A DNA stretch of 64,000 nucleotides. It comes from Camelus bactrianus. Lineage: Eukaryota; Chordata; Mammalia; Artiodactyla; Camelidae. The notes beneath the pieces were generated by a model, which ran no database searches, had not been told where the DNA came from, and worked only from the letters and a program-made list of their open reading frames with translations. The DNA lies in contig NC_133539.1 in NCBI RefSeq assembly GCF_048773025.1, forward strand, positions 35,599,001 through 35,663,000, in the 5' to 3' direction. Positions 1 to 12,884 of the stretch are shown here, one piece after another. Each line of letters begins with the position of its first letter. The first letter of the stretch is position 1. The translations under genes were made by a program, and so were the position numbers.

Positions 1-633
1 GTACGTGGCTTTAACCGTTCCACCACGCCCAGACGGTAACGGACACAAACTCTTCTGGAATAAACTCATTTTATGATACTTACTTTTTTACCAAGAAATT
101 AATCAGAGATATGTAAAGAGATATTTATTGCATTATTAGTTTAGAAAGGACCGTTGAACCACAATAAGGAGAACTATAACGTTGTTTTATTGAATGATAA
201 ATAAAATTCTGCTGTCTCAAGCGTCTTTTTAGAGAACGACTTGAATATTTCTTAATCTTATTTCAGTAGGATAGTAGGAAAGGGAAAGAGTATAGGATTA
301 AATAAGTACTCATCACTAGCTTTTTTTCTTTAAAGATTTACCAGTTTTAAATTTCTATAAAATTGAAATAGAAATCATCTTATTGTTTATATTACAAAGT
401 GTAACTGGAAAATATTAATGGGAGAAATTCAAATGAGAGAAGTATGTGAAAATGAATGGGAGTACCACTACTTGCTAAATGTTTTAGTTGAAGTTCTTAA
501 TATTTTTAATTCTGGGTCTCCTTTTTTTCTGAAATCAAAAATAATTCCTATTTTGTTAAGATTGCTATTAGAATTAAATAAAATAATGTGTGAATCTAAT
601 ATATTAAATGATCAGTAATTGAGCTTTACATAG

Positions 634-735
634 GGTGTGTGTATATAAATATATACACATAAATATGTATATATGTACATGTATATACATACATATATGA
701 GAGTACATATATTATATATCGAGTGTACATATAAA
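634..735. repeat. Imperfect TG/TA/CATA-rich simple repeat
   Basis: Alternating purine-pyrimidine sequence made of diverged gtatata, tacatg and acatata units. This is a degenerate low-complexity tract. Confidence 0.7.
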
Positions 736-2284
736 TTTTTTTGTGTGTTGGGTTTTTAAAACTAGTACATTCAGGTTTTACATTTCAGTGGTTTTCTTTA
801 ACTATCAACTATAGGTATATAATTTTCTCACTAGTGTCCTATCTGATGAGTTATGTGATTTAAATAATTTATGTTCAAATTTCATAAAATATTTGTATCC
901 CTCAATATTTTTATAGTTTTATATTCATATTTAATACTATAAACATAGCCTCCTTATATGGGGTTGAAAATTTGTCGATTTAAGATTTCAAAGGCACCAA
1001 TAAAGTTGACACTAAGTATTCAGATGCCAGTTTTGCAGTAGGCACTCTTGAGATATTTTGTCATCAACGTGATTCGTCGCTTCCCTAAATGAGCATTGCT
1101 AGTTAGCAATTTGTAGTCCGTAGGGCCTTTTAATTTGTCTTCAAATAGTGACTTTGAACATATGTTATTTTGTTAAATTATAGATGTTAGCTGAATAAAT
1201 TCTTTGGTTGCATGTTTTCTTTCTACAGTAAGTTGATTGTTTCCTGTAAAACCCTGCTGACTTTTCATGGAATGTGTTGGAGAAATTTTCTCACAATTTT
1301 CCTTCTGTGTCTGTAGTTCTTGTAGTTACTTCCTTTATTATAAGCTTAATTGCTATGGGTTTTGTAATAAGGACATGTTCTTTTTTTGTTGTTCAAAACT
1401 TTTGTTTTATTTGGGTTGATTTTTTTTTCTTATCTGATTTCATGAGCCACTATTTCACTAGAAAGCTACTGGTGAATTACCAAAAGCATTTCCCAACCTA
1501 TCTTTATACATTTAAAAAAAATTATGAATGAAGAGAACACATACATTATATTGATTATGTGCAATTACCTCTGCATTGGAGGCTTTATATTGAACACAAA
1601 TGTTAATAGAATATTCACTCCACATGTACCCATTTGCAAATGTTATACATTGTTTAGAACCCAATGTCTGGTCTTAGAGGATTCTTATTTCAGGATCCCT
1701 TTTCAGAGGATTAAACCAAGCCATTAGAGCCCAAAATCAGTTTGACAGTCAGTTATTCCTAAGGTTAACAAAGAGTAAAAGTACCACACTTGAGCCATCC
1801 AGGAAAGCAAGATGTATACATAGATCCATAAACGTATATATGAAAACCAACTGTGAGACCCCTAGAATGTAACAAGGGTAGGGAAACTCAGTCGTGTTTG
1901 GAGAATGGACTGCCAGGCTTCTCAAACCTCAAGTTTTCTTCGCCTCCAGCATTTTTCCCTCATTTTTTTCCTAGCTAGGTGCATTTTGAAGTAAATTTAA
2001 CTTGAAAAGCATGTTTCTAAAGCTAAACCACAGACTGTGCAATGTGAATAATAATGATCCTGGGCTTATTGTTTTTCAATTCCAGAAGAAATCTGACAGA
2101 TCAGGCCAGTTTTCCTCTCTGTGTAATAATTTACACAGATTTTTTTTCAACAAACAAGTCTGAAAATTAGATAAAATATATGGAACATGGCAAAAAAAAT
2201 GTTCAAAATCATTCAAAGTCATACAATGGATTTAACTAGCTCTCAATTCTGGTAAATAATGTATACTATGTTTTATTTCAAGTT

Positions 2285-2465
2285 ATTCTTTTTTGAAATA
2301 TTATTTTATTGAGGTATATTTTACATCTCATGAAATCCACCCAATTCAAGTATACAATTCAAAAATTTTTAGTAGCTACTGACTGATGCCACTGTCACCA
2401 TAAATCAGTTTTAGAATATTTTTATCCCCCCAATAGGTAATGATAATGAACCCATCACTGCATTT
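2285..2465 (-). repeat. Old L1M LINE 3' fragment
   Basis: 'ttattttattgaggtatatt' followed by 'tgaaatccacccaattcaag' matches the inverted 3' end of mammalian L1M elements. The left end is the L1 3' end, so the copy is antisense to EPHA3. It is diverged and 5'-truncated. Confidence 0.6.
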
Positions 2466-3351
2466 TAAGACAGTTTTTAATATAATTCTAATACAAGAGT
2501 TGAATGTAATTTTTCATAACTAAAACCCAACACAAAGTGACTTCAGTTCACAAGCTTGGGAATGAATGTTTAGAATTTTTCCTCACCTTAGTTAAAACAT
2601 AGTGTCCCCTGTAAAATCTGACATTTATGCAGCATTATATGAGAATTCTTGTTCTGTGTAGGCAAAAGACATTTTTTGGTTAGCTATTGGAAATTCGAAA
2701 CGCAGGAACCTAAATATACACATTGAAATAAAAGCCAAATTCTTAAAAGAAACAAATATTACTGTATTTGTAGCCACATAATTTTCTTTTTTTTTTTTTT
2801 TTGCTTTTCTTATGCAATCCAAAAATGGAACAACTTAAGACTATTTTTTTCTAATGTGCTAAAATTTTTATGGTGCATGTAAAAATTAATCCGCTCCAGT
2901 TCTCAAAATTCTAAGGTCGATTATGTGAAGTTTACATAATTGCAAAAATATGCGTTGATGCATTTTCCTTATTTAGATGGACTTGAGAACTAGCATTACT
3001 CCAAAATTCATGGCTAGCTAAAAAGGTATTTGACAAAAATCCTTTAGATAAATTAATCCTGTTCCTGGAACTAAAGAGGTCAAGCCACAGGCATCATGGA
3101 AATTAAGCAGCAGGTAGTCTGCCTCTGCAATTTCTCCTTTGTTTTCTGTGTACATTTTTAAGAATCTCTGTTTGTGGGGAATGAAATGTTAGTTATTGAA
3201 ACTAAATGTTTGAACTTCTTAATCAAGTGATATGGGACAAAAAGAGATTGGGAAGTGTATTAGTAACTGCAGGCATGGACAATGAGAATTTTACAGCCAA
3301 ATTAGGAATTTTTCAAGTATGATTGCTTTTGGGGACTCTAAGTCTCTGTTG

Positions 3352-4059
3352 GCAATTCTACCGTTAGTGCAACAGAGACCAAATGAAGCAGGGAGGGAGG
3401 AATTTTGCTTATGTAAATATGCAAACAGACCCAAATTAGCATATCCCCACCTGCATCTGACAAACAGCTAGACAAGAAGAAATTAATAAACACATCTTCT
3501 TTTATTAATTAATTTGTTAAATTTTAATTGATCATGGCTTTGGGATGCATACTCTGAGAAGATGTAGAATGAATATTAGGATTCATGTAATTGTCAAGTG
3601 CATTTAGCTTTTTCCTGTTACTTAAAACTCTCTCAGGTGATTTCTCTTGAATTAACAAATAAAGACTATCGTGTTCTTTAAGAGTGTATCTATATTAGAA
3701 GTAAGTTCCTAGCATCAAGGTTAACAGGGAAGTAGGACCACTCAGAAAGATGATTTCAGGTCATCAAAATATTTTACTTTCTATATAATGACCCACCAAA
3801 AATGTTCTCTTTTCTGGAATACTCCCTGTCTTTTTTTTTTTTTCCAAGCCAATGAGTCTTTCTGTATGTAAGTAAATTGAAAAGCTCTGAGCTAATTCAA
3901 AACTCTGATTTCCAAATGTTTGACCAGACTTTGCAGATTTCCTGTTCTGGGAGGTTTGAGCTTTTACCTCCTTAAAGGAAGGGATCAACCTACATGAATT
4001 TGAAAAAGGACCTCCCTCCCTGCTTCATTTGGTCTCTGCTGCATTCACGGTGGAATTGC
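3352..4059. repeat. 49-bp inverted repeat with a 610-bp spacer
   Basis: The arm at 3,352-3,400 (contains cagagaccaaatgaagcagg) is the reverse complement of 4,011-4,059 at 45 of 49 positions. The innermost 28 bp of the matched block, cagagacc through gggagg, is identical. The arms face each other around an AT-rich spacer with a poly-T run. It could be the ends of an unrecognised DNA transposon or two oppositely inserted copies of a short repeat. Confidence 0.9.
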
Positions 4060-5073
4060 TAGACACATCCAAGCCATATGGGCTGGGCATGTACAAGCCA
4101 CATGCTACGCAGAATTTCTCAACATTCTGTTCTGCTTCCACACACAGGATCATTACTATTTAGATGCAACGTATACTTGTATGGTGTGCATTTATGGGGG
4201 GATAATGCACTATAAAAATTCATGATTCATGCAACAGTGAAGAGTGAAGTGATGGTTGCTCACTCATGCGTGTGATACTTATAAGGACAACTGTCATTCC
4301 TTCAGGAGTAAATCGTGAAGTTACTGTAGGGCCACATTTAAATTCATACAAATGCACGCATAAGTATGTCTGTACATGTGTATATGTGTTTCAAATTTTG
4401 GTAACTCAGTTAAAGCTAGCTATTTATTACCTGTAACACAAACCCCAGTTTAGCCTGGTATAACAGGGTTTATATATGATGCCTGAAAGAATTCTGGACT
4501 GATACAATTGTGGTAGCACCTCCATCTTATTTTCTTTCCTTGCTTGTAAAAATGAAAGGATCTAGCAAAAACGGAACAAAATTATTTACCTTGGGCCTGG
4601 ATGGTACCAATGAGGAGTGGGTCCAGATAAGTGTCAGCTTATGTTTAGTGTCTAGTATGTAACTATCTAAGCATGGAGTTAATGAGCAGAGACACAGGTG
4701 TTCAATAGATAATAAGCCTATAAGTGCAGAAGTACCTATCCCTTAAATAGTGTAATAGGTTAAAATTGTGCTTTATCAAAGCTGCTACAGGTAGGTTTTA
4801 AGCCTGGTGTTGCTTAAACATCAAAGACAGTGCATGTTGGAGATCTCTGGGTTTGAAGAAGTTTAGACCAAAAAAAATTATAGCAAGATTGTGTGTATAC
4901 CGGGTATTTCTATAGATAGCTCATTAGCTCTCTGTCAAGAAGAGTTCTTTTACTTGTTGGAAAAAACTTCTAGATGATATTCTACTACTGTGATCATTTT
5001 ATAACGTAGTTATTATTATTCAGGTGTAGTGAGGCCAAAGGTTAAGGAGATGATTGCTATTGAAATGATAGTT

Positions 5074-5520
5074 TGTTATTTACAATTCCCAAGAGGAGAC
5101 AGCATGCCACGGCATGGAGGACCAGACAGAGGAACACCAGGGTCAGTCAGGAGTCAGAAGGAGCAAGGAGAAAGCACAGGCAAGAGCCTTTATTGTGGTT
5201 TTGTAAGAAAGGCAAGGCAAGGCGAGATAAGGGAAGTGTATTTGGGACTGGCTAGTTTGAGTCATTACGGCAGTAGACTCTGAGGTGTAAGGACTTTCTC
5301 TGGTTGTCCGGTGCCGGGTCTGGGGATGCTTAGTGCAGAGGAACACAGCCTGCTAGAGCGTTAGGGACAGATAGAGAAGGCACTGGGCCGATTGGTTTGT
5401 GAGATGAAAGGCACAGCCCTGGGCCAGTCTTTGCTCTTTCTAAGAACTGGCGAACCTGGAAGAGGCAGTCTATCCACAGTCAGCAAAGCTCCAGATGCCG
5501 GAGCATCAGTAAAACAGAAA
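5074..5520 (-). mobile_element. Probable retroviral LTR fossil (solitary)
   Basis: A GC-richer block in AT-rich intron. On the minus strand it carries an AATAAAGGC polyadenylation-like motif followed by a pyrimidine-rich U5-like segment. Family is unresolved (ERV1 or ERVL type), no internal region is attached, and it is clearly old. Edges are approximate and no target-site duplication was found. Confidence 0.4.
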
Positions 5521-5579
5521 ACAAGAAAATACATTTAATAGTGTGACATACTAAGATTTAATTATGCAAATTGTATCTT

Positions 5580-5705
5580 TTACTTCTTTTTAAATTGAGG
5601 TCACATTTATATGTAGTGAATTGTATTAACTGTAAGTAAAATTAGATGACTTTTAACAAACATGCCTACCCCGGTGAAAGCATAGAATTTTTCTACCAGT
5701 GTCCC
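5580..5705 (-). repeat. Old L1M LINE 3' fragment
   Basis: 'tttttaaattgaggtcacat', then 'gtgaattgtattaactgtaa' and 'aacaaacatgcctacccc', follow the inverted L1M 3' end. Strongly diverged. Confidence 0.45.
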
Positions 5706-7005
5706 CTTTTCTTCTGTAGTTATAGTTTGTGAATAGAAATTTGATTTACTTAAAGGCCAGTACATATTTTATCTGGTATCTGAATGTGACATACATAATA
5801 TAATGTCATTTTTCCCCTCCTTCCTGTTCTGCTTAAACATATGAACCAAGCAACCCAAGAACCAAGAGTGTAGCCTTTCAGACTAGTTTTCTTGCTATTA
5901 TCTGTAAAGTGGAAACTGGTTAAGTGGCAGTTCTCTTTTGTTCTAAAGGTATATTAAACATTATGTCTATCCCCTCTTGCAGCAGGGCCTTTGTTACAAG
6001 CTCCGCAGAGAATGCCACCAGAGTCCAGATTTAGTTCCATCTGCCCTGTGCTGGAATGTGGCAATCCTACCCCCAGAGGACTCTGAGTCAGAGCAGACCT
6101 ATTATCTCAGCAGCCCTTTAAAACAGACAGAAACTTACAATGTAGTTAGCCTCTTCGTTCTTGGCTGAAATTTTCTCTTCTTTCATTTGGGCTTGATCTT
6201 GTACCATCACCCTTTCCCCACCACCATGTGTCCATTAGCTACATTCAACAGCTGCCCCTCTCAAACTTTGGCGCCATCTGTACTAATATAATTTTGTCTG
6301 TACTAAGAAGTTGTTAAAGATATCATTTGATTTTGCCCAAGGCTTCATATTTAGTATGTAAATTTTGATTATTAACTTTGGTTTTGAAGTTTCTACTTTA
6401 TTGTCTTTCTTTTGTGGAAACCACTGAATTAAGGCAATGAGGAGAGGATGCTGTTATAAACAATAAACAATCCTACATTGGTTGAGAACTTAGGATATTA
6501 AAATTCCAACAATATAAATTCTCTAAATATAATAACTAGGAAACTTATCCAAGGAAAACTTTGAAAAAGTCTGGATTCAGACATATTGCTACTCCCAAAG
6601 CCAAGTTGTATCTTCTGGAAATTTTAAGATATTTAGAAATCTTATGAAGTGAGGAATTTCTCAAACAACTTTTGTCTCTCTGGGAGGCTAGTTTCTATGC
6701 TTTCCATGTAGATTGTTTATATTACCTCTGGAATGCATTTTTCTAAACTTAGGCTCAGGGAAATACTTAGAATAGTAAAGTATGGATTTTCAGAAATAAA
6801 GAATATTGTGTATTTAAAAATAATGCATACAGAGCTAAATGTCCATCTGTGTAGCAATTTTGAGAGTACTTTATGCTTCATGTGTAATGATGAAGAAAAA
6901 GAATGCCCTAGATGTAATTAAATTTCAGTTATCTCATATTAAAACACAATCAGACCCTCCAATAGTATCATGTTATCTTTGTAAAGAGAACATTAGGCTA
7001 AACAG

Positions 7006-7037
<32 letters not shown>

Positions 7038-7060
7038 ACACACACACTCACACACACACA
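7006..7060. repeat. (CA)n microsatellite, interrupted
   Basis: About 55 bp of CA repeats interrupted twice by CT. It is likely length-polymorphic. Confidence 0.95.
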
Positions 7061-7515
7061 AATACTTAGGTGAAGAACCATCTGTCATTTTCATTGCCTT
7101 GTATATCAATGCATGATGTCCTTGTTTAGGGCTCACTAGACTCTGAAATGGCAGACATTTGAGAATCCTCACAGCCCTCCAAAGGACTTAAAGAGAGAAC
7201 ACTATTGTAGCGTATCTCCGCAAATCCAAGGAACATTATCTTTTTCTAAAATGTACTGATGCTGTAAATGTATCTAATCTCTCTGGGAATCTCAATATTT
7301 TATGACAGGTTTGCTGGTATACTGCATTTTTCAAGGACAATTAGTTATGAAGAAACCTTTATTTGCTCTAATGTTTTGTTATTCCTTATCTACATAATTT
7401 CTTATTTAGAATTAATCAATTCTAAAATAAGAGTTTTAAAAATAAGTATTTATTATTAATATTAACCTCTTTCACAATGAAGCATATTTAGAAACCTCTG
7501 ATTACCCTCATAGAA

Positions 7516-8428
7516 TGTCAAAGCCATGTCACACACATGAGATCATAGAAAATATGCATGTATTGGTCTCTGTACCCTTTCATGGCACAGAGCTCCTAAA
7601 ACTCATAATTTCCTAAATGATGAGAGTACTAGGAACATCTTTGTCCTTCTGCCTTTGACCCTAGTTCCTGACACCAGATCCCCAAAGCCCTAGTAATTTC
7701 CTGATTGGTAGAAGTGTCTTTTGTTCTAATGAGAAGACTCAGGATGGGTTCCTGAATGGCTCCTGGACAAGGGCTAGTCACCAGAAAGACCAAACCTTCA
7801 TTAGAAGCCTGGAAATTTCAGCTCTGCCCCATTCCCTTGAGAATGGAGAAAAGCTAAAAATGGAGTTAATGATCTGTCATGCCTACATGATGAAGCCTCC
7901 ATAAAAATCCCAGGTGTATGGAGTTAGGAGATCTTCCGGGTTGGATGAACATACCCCAGCTCCTCAGGGACAGAAGCTTCTGCACTCCAGACCCTCCCAG
8001 ACCTTGCCCTATGTCTCTTCATCAGGCTGTTCTTCTTTATCCTTTATCATATTCTTTGATAAACTGGTAAACATAAGTAACTGTTTTTCTGAATTCTGTG
8101 AGCCACTCTAGCAAATGAATTGAAACAGATCAAGGAGTCACGGAAACCTCCAATTTGTAGCCAGGTCCTGCAGAAATTGTGGGTTACCTGGGGAGCTCCT
8201 ACTTGTGATTGACATCTGAGGTGAGGGAGGAGCAGTCTTGTGGCAGCCCTTAAAGTGTGGAATCTGACATTATCGTCAAGTAGATAGTGTCAGAATTGAG
8301 TTAAATTATAGCACACCCAACAACTGGTGTTGCAGAATTGATTGGTGTGGGGAAGCCCACATGTTTAGTGACCAGAAGTGTCAGAAGTGTTGTAAGTATG
8401 GTCGGAGTGTGAGAGTAAAGAAGAAACA
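7516..8428 (+). mobile_element. Old endogenous retrovirus LTR
   Basis: Recognised from 'tgatgaagcctccataaaaa' (TATA-like region), 'gataaactggtaaacataag' (polyadenylation-signal region) and the U5-like end 'gtgtcagaagtgttgtaagt' typical of an old mammalian LTR family. It lies in the same orientation as EPHA3. A near-matching 5-bp flank (tagaa/cagaa) supports the edges weakly. No internal retroviral genes are attached. It looks like an old, broken fossil; the subfamily was not resolved. Confidence 0.55.
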
Positions 8429-9119
8429 CAGAAAGAACTAGTTTTTTTGAAAAAAAAAAACCAAAGTATTTATAGATTGATCAGATTCTGTGAGGATACT
8501 GAATGATACTCAAAGAAGGAGAACTTAATGTTAAAAAATAAATATGAAGATTAATTGAAAAAATGAAAAATGCCATCTCTTTTGATGAATTCATGCAATA
8601 AACATATGTGAAATGAAACTTATATTACTACTGTTTATTTTTCTCTTTTATTGCTCCATGCTGGGATGGGAATGAGATTATAAATTGTAACTATATTCTC
8701 CACTCTTTAAAAGTACCTTGGGGTCTTCAAAATTCAATAATTAAAGTTTTAGAGTTTTTTTTTTTAAAGAAATTTAGAGCTGAAAAGGCTAAAATTTTGG
8801 CCAGAATTTCCCCCCATTATATTAAATCTATTTTAAACAAAAGATAAGGGAGGAATCTTGCTCAAAATTTATTTTCAATGTATGGTCTAGAATGTTTCTC
8901 TCTTGGCACTATTGATTTGGTTTAGAAAATTATTTTTCTCTTTATTATAGAAGAGAATGATATAATTTTATAAAAAATGTTATCTCTGTTTAACATATTA
9001 TAATTTTCATCTTTGTTTGCATTTTATTATGTTAATAATCAATTAGGATCTAAGTAGGATTATTTTTCTTAGGAACTAGCCACAAAATATATTGTACATT
9101 TTATTGCAGAGCTAACCAA

Positions 9120-10175
9120 ACTGTGTAACTAGATTTATGCAAGGTTGTTCTGATGCTAAGCACTAAAGACTCTGAGAAACTTACAATCTAGTGGGAAGAC
9201 ACACTGTTAAGCAAATTGTGTAATTACCACACAATGGGATGGGATAAATAAGAAGAGAAGGAACAACCACTATACATCAGAACAGAGGAAGGAATTGATT
9301 ATTGCCTAAGGGACTCAGAAAAAGCTTTATGGGGGAATTATATTAGCAATGGATTTCTAAGGACAATGAGTAGAAGAGATTTTTCTGGTGGAAAAGGAAA
9401 GAGATGAGTTTTCCAGACAGGGAGTATATAGCAAGTACCATTGTAGGCAGATGACCAAGGAATTGTCTTTAAAATTTTGCTTTGAAAGGAGAGCAATAAA
9501 TGATAAAGCTGATATGTATGTTGCAGTCTAATGAGGACTCTTAAATGATAATGCAATGAATTTCAAAGTACATATCCTCTTGTCATCCACAGTTTTCCAT
9601 ATGAACAGTCTTAAGAGTTTTCTGATATCAAATTCTTAAAAATATAGATTCCTAGACCTTTCCTTTGAAGCTTATTTTTTAGTTAACTGGTTTAGGAAAA
9701 CTGATGTGAAATTGTTAGATTTTGAAGGAGAGGAGGGTTAATAGCTCACTTGCTTTGTAAAATGATAAATCATCAAAATGTGTAGAAAATTAAAGGAAAG
9801 GTTCTGGAAAGATTGAGAGGAAAGGCACAGAATCCAGTGCTGGTGAAAGACGGCAAGGATTTGAACTGAAGCAGGTCTGGAAAATTAGAACTGGGTAGAA
9901 GGAAAATTCAGCAGCTTTCAGATGCTGAAGTTGATTGGCTTGCAGGGTTCTTGGTGAGGGAGAATATATAAAGAAGTGTAACTCTGAAATTTCAACTGTT
10001 TGGGCTGTAAAAATGGTGCGTCCTGGGACCAAAACAGGAAATTCCGGAGAACAACATGTTGGGGAAATCAGGGTAGGGGTGGGGAGATGGAGAACATTAA
10101 GCTAGGAAGGATTATGTTCTTTCAAACCCGAGTGTTTCTGGATTTAATAGAAATGTTCACTTCTGAAAAAACTGA
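9120..10175 (+). repeat. Ancient mammalian interspersed repeat, family not assigned
   Basis: 'cttacaatctagtgggaaga', a stretch on gain-type wording 'ggtggaaaaggaaagagatg', and 'ggaaatcagggtaggggtgg' follow in order the layout of a widespread ancient mammalian repeat. It is heavily diverged and may be several fragments. The 102-codon open frame at 10,000-10,308 overlaps its end and is not supported as a gene. Confidence 0.35.
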
Positions 10176-11689
10176 GACGGAAATGTTCTTAAGTGGGCAT
10201 TATAATGAATGGTACAAAAAAATAAGAGAGAATGCTTTTAAAGGCATGCCGGATTCAAAGGAAAAGTCTTTCAACCATTTACTACATGATATTTTCCCAT
10301 GGAGATAATTTTTAAAAGCTTTGGCTCACTTAGAAAAAGAAATACTGAGGCCTTTTTGTTATTACTTTAACTTGTCCAGTCTCTAAACCACAGAGATACC
10401 TCAGAGGTTCATTAGAAATTCCCAAACCCAGAAAGAGGAAAGTCCCAATAAAAACAAATGAACCAAACCAGATCCTTGAGGAGTTGAATTTTGAAGTTTT
10501 GACTTCCTGATTCTAAGGATGGGTCATATTTTAGTTGCAGAATAATGGTAAATGTAGCTTAAAAACACCATAGTTAAAATAATGAATCCCTTCCATGTCT
10601 GTCAGTAGATTTGGCACGCACAAGGACTGTGTGATTCAAATACACATTGTGAACTACACAAGCCCCATCTCTAACCAGATCCCTTTACAAAGGAACCTTT
10701 CTTAGCCTGACATCTTCGCTTCCCCGTTGTGATTTGCTTTTCCATTATTGCATTAGATGCAGTCAGTGGCTCAGGTTTTGTTGACAATGAGAGACAATCT
10801 CTTCCTCTTCCTCTATAAATAAATAACCCAGTGTTCAGTTATGAACTATCAACAGTTATACTTCTCTGTCTGTCCTCTGGACTCATTGCATGTCTCTGAT
10901 TCAAGAGATTGCCATTACAGTGGTCTGGAAGGAAGAAAATACTCAAGGAATAATTCAACCCTCGGTTGCCAAAAAGTTATGTCTCCTTAGAAGAGAAATT
11001 GAAAAGCATTTTGATACCAGCTTTCACAAAACCCATATTACTAGCGACCATGGAGTGAAAATACCTGTTGAATCCTATGTCATGACCTAAGAAAAGTTTT
11101 AAAGAGGAATGCATTGACAGAGCCGTGAGCAAGTTCACTGTGACATCACAAGTTAAGAAATTTTTTAGCATTTGGAGTCTTCAGGACTTCATGGTGCCGA
11201 GTAAGTTTAGAAAAATTTCCCAAAGGATGATTAACTCTGTGACTTATGGGCCTCTTGTTCCCTCCCAGCCTTCTTGTATTTGTATTCTTATAAGAAATAT
11301 TTCAATTAAAAATAAATTTCACCCATAGAATGACTCTCTCACAAAACTTCATGGTGATTATCAGAAATATTCTCCTGAGCAAAAGAAACCTGACATAGGA
11401 AAAAAAAATACTATATGATTCCATTCATATAAAACTCTAGAAAAGACAAATTGAATCTGTAGTAACAGAAAACAAATTAGTTATTGCCCATAGCCTGAAG
11501 TAGAAGGATTGCTTGGGATATGGTACAAGGAAACGTTTTGGGGTGACAGAAATATTCTTTATCTTGATTATGATGGTGGTTACAGAAGTTTTGGATCTGT
11601 CAAAACTCATTGGAGTGTACATTTACAATGGGTCTATTATATTGTTTGTAAATTACATTATAGTGTATGTAAATTGCAGGATTTATATA

Positions 11690-11815
11690 GCTTCCTGGAA
11701 TGTAAGCTGTGAGAAAGCATAGATTTGGGGGATTTTTTGTCTTCTGTAGTAACCCCAATTCCTGGGACAGTCCTTCAGTGTCTACCACATTGTGCATTTG
11801 ATGAATGAATTGGTA
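11690..11815 (+). repeat. L2 LINE 3' end
   Basis: 'tggaatgtaagctgtgagaa', 'gtcttctgtagtaaccccaa' and the terminal 'tgatgaatgaat' match the L2 3' end in order. 5'-truncated and old. Confidence 0.65.
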
Positions 11816-12686
11816 AATCTGATAGACATCTGAATTGAATAAACGTAAACATTTCCTTTTCAGTAATTTTTCCTACAAAAAAATAAATTTCACTTTACCG
11901 AGTACATCATATCTCCTTATTTTCACAAGGACACATGTATTGGGTTGAACCCAGAACAAAAGATAAGGATCAAATATTTACTCCCTCTCAAATACCAACC
12001 CAACAAAAATGTATTTTAACACTAAGACATTATTTTAAAGACAGTCACTGTCTTACTAAAAGTTATTTTTCTACTAATTTAATTTTTCTTCTTACCAGTT
12101 CTCTATTTTTTTTCCCTGCAAAACTGTCCATTTACTAAACTGTGTAAATTCCTGGACCCATTTCATAGCAGCCTACTTAGTCATTAACTTCTTCCTATTA
12201 ATAAGAGAATCCTTTTAATAATACATCATTTAAGATATGTAAAAGAATCACCAGAATAAAATTCTAAATCTTAGGCTATTGGAGTATTCACAGCATCTGC
12301 TATTTTAGCACATACACCAGCATTTTGCAGGGAAAAACTGTGCCTCCCCTTAATAAGTAACTTTTCACTCGACTTTTGAGCATTTCTCTAATCTTATAAT
12401 TGTTTTTAATCCATGTAACTATTACCCAACACTCTTTAAAATCACAAATTTAAAAAACAGGGGAATGAGAATAAAATAAATCAAATGTATTATATGATAT
12501 ACATTGCAGTATCACATTCTTTATAAAAGAAAAATAAGAAATTTCCATGAATTTTGAAAATTAATACTTTAATAACCAAAAAAAAACCCCATATATCTGT
12601 TTCTCATAAATATTACAAATTATAACACAACACATGAGCAAGTCTGGATAAATTATACTTCAAGACATGAATTAAAAAGTGTTCTA

Positions 12687-12884
12687 TAGAATAGATAAAC
12701 AAGATTATACTGTGTAGCACAGGGAAATATACATAAGATCTTATGGTAACTCACAGAGAAAAAATGTGACAATGAATATATATATATGTTCATGTATAAC
12801 TGAAAAATTGTGCTCTACACTGGAATTTGACACAACATTGTAAAATAATTATAAATCAATAAAAAATGTTTAATAAATAAATAT
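12687..12884 (+). repeat. 5'-truncated L1 3' end with target-site duplication
   Basis: 'gtagcacagggaaatataca', 'catgtataactgaaaaattg' and 'gacacaacattgtaaaataa' are the 3' UTR of the L1 type common in even-toed ungulates. It is flanked by the direct repeat aaagtgttcta at 12,676-12,686 and 12,885-12,895, so the about 198-bp insert is well delimited. Sense orientation to EPHA3. Confidence 0.82.

Noticed and set aside
6839-7069. Open frame ending in a His-Thr repeat
   Set aside because: The repeat is the CA microsatellite read in one frame.
10000-10308. 102-codon open frame as a gene
   Set aside because: No similarity to a protein I know, no splice or promoter context, and it overlaps an ancient repeat.
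10890-11328. Possible retrocopied gene from two neighbouring open frames
   Set aside because: The peptides are not recognisable and there is no poly-A tail or duplication.
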